From the NCBI GenBank assembly GCA_036351115.1, contig JAZBOL010000037.1, forward strand, positions 1 to 35,487: a stretch of 35,487 nt of DNA. The letters run 5' to 3'. Shown here piece after piece: positions 30,481 through 35,487 of this stretch. The translations under genes and the position numbers were made by a program. The notes beneath the pieces are model-generated. The model ran no database searches, was not told the origin of the DNA, and was given only the letters and a program-made list of their open reading frames with translations. The DNA is from Marinihelvus sp036351115 (lineage in GTDB: Bacteria; Pseudomonadota; Gammaproteobacteria; Xanthomonadales; SZUA-36). Each line of letters opens with the position of its first letter. The stretch's first letter is position 1.

Positions 30481-31065
30481 ATGGACACCGTGCGCCGCTG
30501 CCCCTGGGTGACCGACGACCCGGCTTATCTCCGGTATCACGATGAAGAATGGGGCGAACCGGTGTTCGACGAGCGCCGGCTCTTCGAGATGCTCACACTC
30601 GAGGGCGCCCAGGCCGGTTTGAGCTGGCTGACGATTCTGCGCAAACGGGAGGGCTATCGCCGGGCCTTCGCCGGCTTCGACCCGGAAGCCGTGGCACGCT
30701 TCGACCCGGCGACCATTGATGCCCTGGTGAACGATGCCGGCATCGTTCGTCATCGCGGCAAGATCGAAGCGACGGTCAACAACGCGCAGAGGCTGCTGGA
30801 ACTGTGGAAAGGCGGCGACAGCCTCCGGGCACTGACGTGGGATCCCGTGGACGGGACCCCGGTCGTCAATCGCTGGACCACCCTGGCCGAAGTGCCGGCC
30901 CAGACAGCGCGCTCACAGGCACTGAGCAGGCAACTCAAGGCGCTGGGCTTCCGTTTCGTCGGCCCGACCACGGTCTATGCCTATCTTCAGGCCGCCGGCG
31001 TCGTGAATGACCACCTGCTCGGTTGTTTCCGGCACCCGGACCACGCAGGCGCGGGGACCGCCTAG
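30481..31065 (+). CDS. tag: DNA-3-methyladenine glycosylase I
   Basis: A protein of 194 residues (E. coli Tag is 187). It removes 3-methyladenine from alkylated DNA. The N-terminal RCPWVTDDPAYLRYHDEEWG gives zinc ligands C7 and H20. E41 in LEGAQAGLSW corresponds to the base-recognising E38 of E. coli, and W49 follows. The C-terminal NDHLLGCFRH supplies the remaining zinc-binding His and Cys. It starts 6 nt after the dehydratase gene, so the two are probably co-transcribed. Its last 4 nt overlap, tail to tail, with the FHA-protein gene on the other strand. Confidence 0.96.
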   Translation: MDTVRRCPWVTDDPAYLRYHDEEWGEPVFDERRLFEMLTLEGAQAGLSWLTILRKREGYRRAFAGFDPEAVARFDPATIDALVNDAGIVRHRGKIEATVNNAQRLLELWKGGDSLRALTWDPVDGTPVVNRWTTLAEVPAQTARSQALSRQLKALGFRFVGPTTVYAYLQAAGVVNDHLLGCFRHPDHAGAGTA

Positions 31066-32030
31066 CGGGACGTTTCGACCGACTCGCGCAGTTTGTCCGC
31101 GTCCCGCACGAACGCCTCGACGCTGCGGCCATCGACCTGGCGAAAGTCCGGCGGCAGCAACAGGGGCATGAGCATGGGCTGAGCCATGAATTCGTCACGG
31201 CGGAGCCAATCACCAAGCACGGGCGAGCCGAACAGCAGGGCCGAAACGGCAAAGGCGCCCAGGGCCTGGAGTGACCGCCGCCCATCCGCCACGAACTGCA
31301 GGTGCGCAAAGAGCGCCAGGCTCATGACGGCAATCTCCAGTAACAGCAGCACGCCGGAGAAGGAGGTATGCCAGTCGAAGGCAAAAGCCAGGATGGCCGC
31401 CAGGGGATCGGCCAGGAACACCCCCGCCAGGGCGAGAGAACCGATGGCCAGGTGTACGGAAAAATTGGCCCGGTGGGACGTCAGCCGATTGGCGCCGGCC
31501 CACAGACCGGCCCAGAGCAACAGGAACAACAGGGGATAGGCCAGCTCGTTGACCAGAATGCCCACGTTCAGGGCGCGGGTTTCCGCCATCCAGGCGTCGA
31601 ACACCAGCGCGAGGGCGGCGAGTGTGAGTCCGGCCAGCAGAACAACCGGTTTTTTCAACCAGGCCAGGGGCCCGCGGGCGGTCGTGTCCCGCCTCGCCGG
31701 CGGGACGTCAGCGGACAGGGCGCGCAGGCGAACGTGACTGTGGCCGAGGCGAATTTCCTGGCCACTGGTCAGGGTTGCACTCGGCTTCGCTTCCCGCCCG
31801 CCCAGCCAGACCCCGTTGAGCGAGCCCAGGTCGCGGACCTCGACCGCGGCGCCATCGAAGCGCAGCTCGGCGTGGTGCGCATCGACGAAGGCGTCGTCGA
31901 GAACGATGGTATTGTCCGGCGCTCGCCCGAGGGTCAGCAGCGCCTGGTCGACCCGGAGTCGTTGCTGCACCCGCCCGCCCCGGTCGAGCACCTCGAGCAT
32001 CCAGCGCTTCGGGTCGTTCAAGGCGTCCAC
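31062..32030 (-). CDS. FHA-domain membrane protein with an altered phosphopeptide site
   Basis: A protein of 322 residues from a GTG at 32028-32030, which lies inside the end of the protease gene (13-nt overlap). The FHA domain covers about 12-105: LGRAPDNTIVL supplies the conserved R36 and SLNGVWLGG supplies N72. The usual SRxH motif reads DAHH (50-53), so the contact serine is Asp and the arginine is Ala, while H53 is kept. After a linker come about five or six hydrophobic helices (about 127-280) and a soluble tail. FHA domains normally bind phosphothreonine; this one may be phospho-independent or mimic a charged state. It is the last gene of a four-gene overlapping operon with a secreted protease. 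Confidence 0.82.
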   Translation of the reverse strand: MDALNDPKRWMLEVLDRGGRVQQRLRVDQALLTLGRAPDNTIVLDDAFVDAHHAELRFDGAAVEVRDLGSLNGVWLGGREAKPSATLTSGQEIRLGHSHVRLRALSADVPPARRDTTARGPLAWLKKPVVLLAGLTLAALALVFDAWMAETRALNVGILVNELAYPLLFLLLWAGLWAGANRLTSHRANFSVHLAIGSLALAGVFLADPLAAILAFAFDWHTSFSGVLLLLEIAVMSLALFAHLQFVADGRRSLQALGAFAVSALLFGSPVLGDWLRRDEFMAQPMLMPLLLPPDFRQVDGRSVEAFVRDADKLRESVETSR

Positions 32031-33352
32031 TGAAATCCATCCAGGTAGGCCGTGGTGAATCGCTCGAGGCTTTCCCAGCTGAACCCGGACAGGGCGAGGC
32101 GTGTCTGCAGCGCGCGCGTGTCCTCAACGAGGGAGGTCGCCGTCAGGTAAGCGTCGAACAGCCCGTCCAGTTTGCGGTAGGCACGCACGCAGTAAGTGAC
32201 CTTGAGGGGCAGGGTTCGCCCTTCGACGAAACCTGACTGGCAGCGGAAGTTGGTGACCGTTGCCTCGTCACCGGACAGCTCCAGCCGTGGGTAGTACCCC
32301 CGATCCTCGAGCTGACGCCAGAACCTCAGGGGTTCGAGGGACTCGGAGCTGATGTATTCGTGCTGGTAGCGGATGGACCCCGTGTTCAGGCTGTCTGCCA
32401 GGAAAATCTCGTCCCGGGTCTGGCAGCCGTAGTAAACGAAATCGAGGCGACTATCGAGGTCTTCCTCGCTGCCGCCCCAGCAGTTGATGAAGTCGGCCAG
32501 GGCCCCGGGGGCGCTGTAGTCCCCGAGACGGGTGGAGGCGGTGTCGCCTTCCAGGGTGCGCGCCACCAGGCGCGACTGGTTCTCGAGCAGCTGTGCGGCC
32601 ACCATGGCGTCAATGACGGCTTTCCCCGGCGGACTGTCCCCGGCGTTTTGCAGCAGGGTGCCGACATGCCGGGCCGGGACGAGAAAGCTGACCTGGTTGA
32701 ATCCGCCCATGACATTGACGCCGACGAGCTGGCCCGAGGCATCGAGCGCCGGGCCGCCGCTCATGCCCTGGTTCACCGACCCCGTGAAATGCAGCTTTTC
32801 ATACAGCGTGTTCTGCCAGGGACCATTGAACGTGCCCTCGACGATGGTCAGGCCGATGTCGAAGGGATAGCCCATGGACCAAAGGCGAACGCCGTTCGGG
32901 GGGAGGCCATCGGCGAGTACCAGCGGCTCACGTCGAATACCGTCGGTCCGCAGCAGGGCCAGATCGTGTACGACATCCACCGCGAGCAGCTCCAGCGTCC
33001 CCTCGGAACCGTCATCGGCAACGTAGCGTGCCTCGAAGCGACCCGGCTCGTTCACCAGTCCGGCGATCACGTGATAGTTGCTGACGACCCAGTCATCCCG
33101 CCCGGCAAAAAACCCGGAGCCGATGCCGGATTTTCCACCGGCCGCCCGGTCCATCAGCCGCACCTGCACCACCCGGTCCTTCCAGTTGGCGAAGACCAGT
33201 TCGGCGCTGTCGGCGGCACGGGCGGGAGACGGCGCCAGGCAGCAGAGGACGAGCAGCACCAGGTTAAACAGCAAGCCAGGACCCGCGAAGGGTGCAGACG
33301 GGCGCCGGCAACAGACTCCGCCGGCAGCAAACCCGCTGTCGACCCGGTCCAT
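32018..33352 (-). CDS. Secreted trypsin-like serine protease with four-cysteine C-terminal domain
   Basis: A protein of 444 residues from the ATG at 33350-33352, which overlaps the upstream stop codon as TGATG; an in-frame GTG at 33376 would add eight residues. A long signal or anchor segment lies at about 26-46 (LLFNLVLLVLCCLAPSPARA). The chymotrypsin/HtrA-like domain has its catalytic triad as H94 in SNYHV, D130 in HDLALL and S198 in NQGMSGGP. No PDZ domain follows. Instead, residues about 255-444 form an unrecognised domain with cysteines C291, C310, C371 and C388, probably two disulfides. The location is the periplasm, or beyond it. Substrate unknown. The FHA-membrane protein gene overlaps its end. 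Confidence 0.85.
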   Translation of the reverse strand: MDRVDSGFAAGGVCCRRPSAPFAGPGLLFNLVLLVLCCLAPSPARAADSAELVFANWKDRVVQVRLMDRAAGGKSGIGSGFFAGRDDWVVSNYHVIAGLVNEPGRFEARYVADDGSEGTLELLAVDVVHDLALLRTDGIRREPLVLADGLPPNGVRLWSMGYPFDIGLTIVEGTFNGPWQNTLYEKLHFTGSVNQGMSGGPALDASGQLVGVNVMGGFNQVSFLVPARHVGTLLQNAGDSPPGKAVIDAMVAAQLLENQSRLVARTLEGDTASTRLGDYSAPGALADFINCWGGSEEDLDSRLDFVYYGCQTRDEIFLADSLNTGSIRYQHEYISSESLEPLRFWRQLEDRGYYPRLELSGDEATVTNFRCQSGFVEGRTLPLKVTYCVRAYRKLDGLFDAYLTATSLVEDTRALQTRLALSGFSWESLERFTTAYLDGFQWTP

Positions 33353-33849
33353 CACGAGAGAATCACCGCGTCGCACCAGGCCTCGGCGATGGCCCTGAGT
33401 CCGGCTTCGTCCGCAGCGGAGAAGCGATCGGACACCGGACTGTCGATGTCCAGCACACCCACCAGCACCTTCCCCGCCAGCAGGGGCAAGACGATTTCGC
33501 TCTCCGAGTTGGCATCGCAGGCGATGTGGCCGTCGAAGGCATGCACGTCCGCGACGCGCTGGACCTGGCGGGTTGCCGCGGCCGTGCCGCAGACACCGGA
33601 ACCGACGGGAATCTGAACGCAGGCCGGGCGCCCCTGAAATGGGCCCAGCACGAGTTGGTCCCCGCGCAGAAAATAAAACCCGGCCCAGTTGACCTGCTCG
33701 AGCTCCTGGTAGAGCAAGGCGGACAGGTTGGCGGCGTTCGCCGTGGGATCGCGGGATACCGACATCAGTGCTTTTGCCTGCTCGAGCAACAGGGACCAGT
33801 CGGTTTGCGGCCGGGAACGCGCTGCGGGTTGGGCGGTTGTTTCATTCAT
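33352..33849 (-). CDS. msrC: Free methionine-(R)-sulfoxide reductase (fRMsr, GAF domain)
   Basis: A protein of 165 residues from the ATG at 33847-33849; a GTG immediately before it is equally possible. A single GAF domain with VNWAGFYFLRGDQLVLGPFQG and the three catalytic-region cysteines C77, C87 and C111, spaced 10 and 24 residues apart exactly as C84, C94 and C118 in the E. coli enzyme (YebR). The enzyme reduces free L-methionine-R-sulfoxide with electrons from thioredoxin and protects cells against oxidation. It overlaps the methyltransferase gene upstream (8 nt) and the protease gene downstream (1 nt, TGATG). Confidence 0.93.
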   Translation of the reverse strand: MNETTAQPAARSRPQTDWSLLLEQAKALMSVSRDPTANAANLSALLYQELEQVNWAGFYFLRGDQLVLGPFQGRPACVQIPVGSGVCGTAAATRQVQRVADVHAFDGHIACDANSESEIVLPLLAGKVLVGVLDIDSPVSDRFSAADEAGLRAIAEAWCDAVILS

Positions 33850-34444
33850 CACGGGTGAAGACCAGGGTCAGGTTGTTGGCGGGCATGGGAATGCTTGCCG
33901 TAAGCGAACAATGATGCCGCCGCGCCAGGGATTCAAGCGCCTCGACTTCCCGCAGCCCCTGCCGGGGGTCATGCCGGCGAAGGGTCTCATCGAAGCGACG
34001 GTTACCCTCGGCCGGCGTGACCCCGGCTTCGAAAAAGGGGCCGTACACCAGGAACGGGCCGCCAGGACGCAGCACGCGGGACACCCCCGCGAACATGGCC
34101 TGCACCGCCTCCCAGCCCATGATGTGACAGGTGTTGGCGGTGAACGCCGCATCAAAGGGCCCGGCCGGCCAGGGGCCGGTCTCCACGTCCAGCGACCGGG
34201 GCGCCGACACGCCGTCCACGCCATCATGGGCGACCCGGGCGCGCAGCCCCTCGAGAGCGTCTGGGCGTTCCGTCGGCTGCCAGCGAAGTCCGGGCAGGGC
34301 ACGGACGAACGCCGTGGCGTGCTGGCCGGTACCCGATCCCACTTCGAGCACCTGCATGGGGGCGGCAAGGTAGCGCCGCAGGACCTCGAGAATCGGCGCC
34401 TCGTTGCGCGCGGCGGCCGGTGCGAAGGGCAGTGCGTTATCCAC
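33842..34444 (-). CDS. DUF938-family class I SAM-dependent methyltransferase
   Basis: A protein of 200 residues from a GTG at 34442-34444. The SAM-binding motif I is VLEVGSGTGQHA (32-43), and the DUF938 signatures PFAPAAARNEAPILEVL, FTANTCHIMGWEAV and GPFLVYGPFFEAG are present. The substrate of the family is not established. It is the first gene of the overlapping methyltransferase-fRMsr-protease-FHA set and starts 77 nt after the pilQ terminator hairpin, so its promoter should lie in the short interval 34445-34520; none is obvious by eye. Confidence 0.9.
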   Translation of the reverse strand: MDNALPFAPAAARNEAPILEVLRRYLAAPMQVLEVGSGTGQHATAFVRALPGLRWQPTERPDALEGLRARVAHDGVDGVSAPRSLDVETGPWPAGPFDAAFTANTCHIMGWEAVQAMFAGVSRVLRPGGPFLVYGPFFEAGVTPAEGNRRFDETLRRHDPRQGLREVEALESLARRHHCSLTASIPMPANNLTLVFTRDE

Positions 34445-34521
34445 CTGGGTTCGTCGGGCCTCGGGATCGGTTGAAAGCGGGATACGCCAGAGCCTCAGGC
34501 GTGAAACCTGGGTACCCGGTC

Positions 34522-34551
34522 AAAAAAAAGGCCCGGGCGAACCCGGGCCTT
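34522..34551 (-). terminator. Intrinsic terminator after pilQ
   Basis: GGCCCGGG (30 nt past pilQ, 34530-34537) pairs perfectly with CCCGGGCC (34542-34549) across a CGAA loop, and flanking AA/TT extends the stem. On the minus strand it is followed by eight T (34522-34529). A strong Rho-independent terminator that separates pilQ from the downstream operon. Confidence 0.92.
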
Positions 34552-34581
34552 GATGTTCTCCGGTCTGAACTGGCCAGCCGG

Positions 34582-35487
34582 TCAGTTCGTCACCGGGAGC
34601 GCGTCTTCCACGATCGTCGGGGACACGAAGATCAGCAGCTCGCGTTTCTGCGTGCTGTTGGCCCGGCGACGGAACAGGGCGCCCACACCCGGAATGCTGC
34701 TCAAGTAAGGCACCTTGTCTTCCTGGCGCGCGCGCTCGTCCTGGAAGATGCCACCCAGCACCACCGTGTCGCCGTTGTTCACCAGTACGCTCGTGCCCAG
34801 CTCACGGGTGTCGATGGAAGGCACGGAGCCGCCTCGGGACGTTTCGAAAATCTCGCCCACCGTGTCCTGCTTGACGTTCAGGTCCAGCTGAACCCGGTTG
34901 TCCGGCGTGATAAGCGGGGTGACCCGCAGCTCCAGCACGGCTTCCTTGAACTGCACCGCGGCTGCACCGGAGGAGGTGGCCTCCTCGTAGGGAATTTCCA
35001 CACCCTGCTGGATGAAGGCTTCGGCCTGGTTGGCGGTCACGACGCGCGGCGTCGAAATCACCTCGCCCTCGCCTTCGGCTTCCAGCGCCGACAGTTCGAG
35101 GTCGATCAGCCAGTTGCCGGTCAGGAAGGACAGGCCGATGCTGCCCGGGTTGCCCTGGGTGACCGGCAGGTTGACGTTGTAGCGATTCGACAGCGTGGGG
35201 ATGTCGAGCAGGTCATCGTCCCGCGGGTTGATCGCCGGGTTCAGCGTGTTGGCGCCGGCGCTCGTGCCCGTGACCGCCAGGATGTTGCTGCCCTGGTGAA
35301 GACCGGTGACGCCGAAGCGAACGCCGAGTTCGTGGCTGAAGTCGCTGGAGGCGATGACGATGCGCGACTCGATCTGCACCTGGCGCACGGGACGGTCGAG
35401 TTCCGCCACCAGGTTCTGGATTTCTTCCACGCGATCGGCGGTGTCGGTCACCAGCAGCGTGTTGGTGCGCTGGTCGACGCTGACGGA
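34582..35487 (-). CDS. pilQ: Type IV pilus secretin PilQ (C-terminal part, truncated by window edge)
   Basis: About 301 residues are visible and the frame continues past the right edge. The first visible part (RTNTLLVTDTADRVEEIQNLVAELD) is the end of a secretin N-domain (KH-like). The rest is the beta-barrel secretin domain with VISTPRVVTANQAEAFIQQG, VLELRVTPLITPDNRVQL, VNNGDTVVLGGIFQDE and the gate and exit region VPYLSSIPGVGALFRRR, then the lip/S-domain end ELLIFVSPTIVED. PilQ forms the outer membrane pore through which type IV pili extend and retract. In many relatives aroK and aroB follow pilQ; here a terminator follows instead. Confidence 0.95.
   Translation of the reverse strand, partial: SVSVDQRTNTLLVTDTADRVEEIQNLVAELDRPVRQVQIESRIVIASSDFSHELGVRFGVTGLHQGSNILAVTGTSAGANTLNPAINPRDDDLLDIPTLSNRYNVNLPVTQGNPGSIGLSFLTGNWLIDLELSALEAEGEGEVISTPRVVTANQAEAFIQQGVEIPYEEATSSGAAAVQFKEAVLELRVTPLITPDNRVQLDLNVKQDTVGEIFETSRGGSVPSIDTRELGTSVLVNNGDTVVLGGIFQDERARQEDKVPYLSSIPGVGALFRRRANSTQKRELLIFVSPTIVEDALPVTN

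Overview
The window is GC-rich DNA with third codon positions dominated by G and C. It reads as the chromosome of a free-living gammaproteobacterium. The gene set supports this: glutaminyl-tRNA synthetase (GlnS), RppH, PepN, Tag, a Bfr/Bfd pair under a Fur-type operator, free-methionine-R-sulfoxide reductase, and a type IV pilus secretin (PilQ). I cannot name a genus. I found no rRNA, tRNA, CRISPR array, prophage or transposase. Genes are tightly packed, with many 1-58 nt overlaps.

Layout. 1-101 is the possible start of a gene leaving the left edge (minus). 162-366 is copy 1 of a structured intergenic repeat. 415-1898 (minus) is an iron module: bfd behind a Fur-box promoter, bfr, and sufT. 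2022-3923 (minus) is rppH followed by a secreted M28 metallopeptidase lipoprotein. 4053-5902 (plus) is a BtuCD-type ABC importer pair that overlaps tail to tail with 5845-7167 (minus), an ATP/ADP-translocase-like carrier. That carrier lies downstream of an RND efflux permease and its adaptor (7198-11358, minus). 11592-13187 (plus) is a GMC flavoprotein oxidoreductase. 13257-15817 (minus) is lemA plus an M48 membrane protease, followed by glnS (15915-17594, minus) and a glutamate/dicarboxylate symporter (17755-19059, plus). The gene-free stretch 19060-19712 holds direct repeats, copy 2 of the structured repeat, and a terminator for mnmG (19713-21602, minus).

21721-29332 is mostly minus strand: a membrane-anchored TPR protein, two lipoproteins of unknown function, a small unknown protein (plus), a DUF4239-type membrane protein, and pepN. 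29482-31065 (plus) holds a PLP-dependent threonine/serine dehydratase and tag. 31062-34444 (minus) is a four-gene overlapping operon: DUF938 methyltransferase, fRMsr, secreted trypsin-like protease, and an FHA-membrane protein. 34582 to the right edge (minus) is the C-terminal part of pilQ, with its terminator.

The most unusual element is the two-copy intergenic repeat. A core of about 108 nt is roughly 87% identical between copies. It is flanked by long inverted arms whose sequences differ completely between copies, yet each pair remains self-complementary and both keep an unpaired AATCA at the same place. That pattern of compensatory change points to selection on a folded structure, either RNA or extruded DNA. 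The second point of interest is the methyltransferase-fRMsr-protease-FHA operon, whose FHA domain lacks a canonical phosphopeptide-contact serine.
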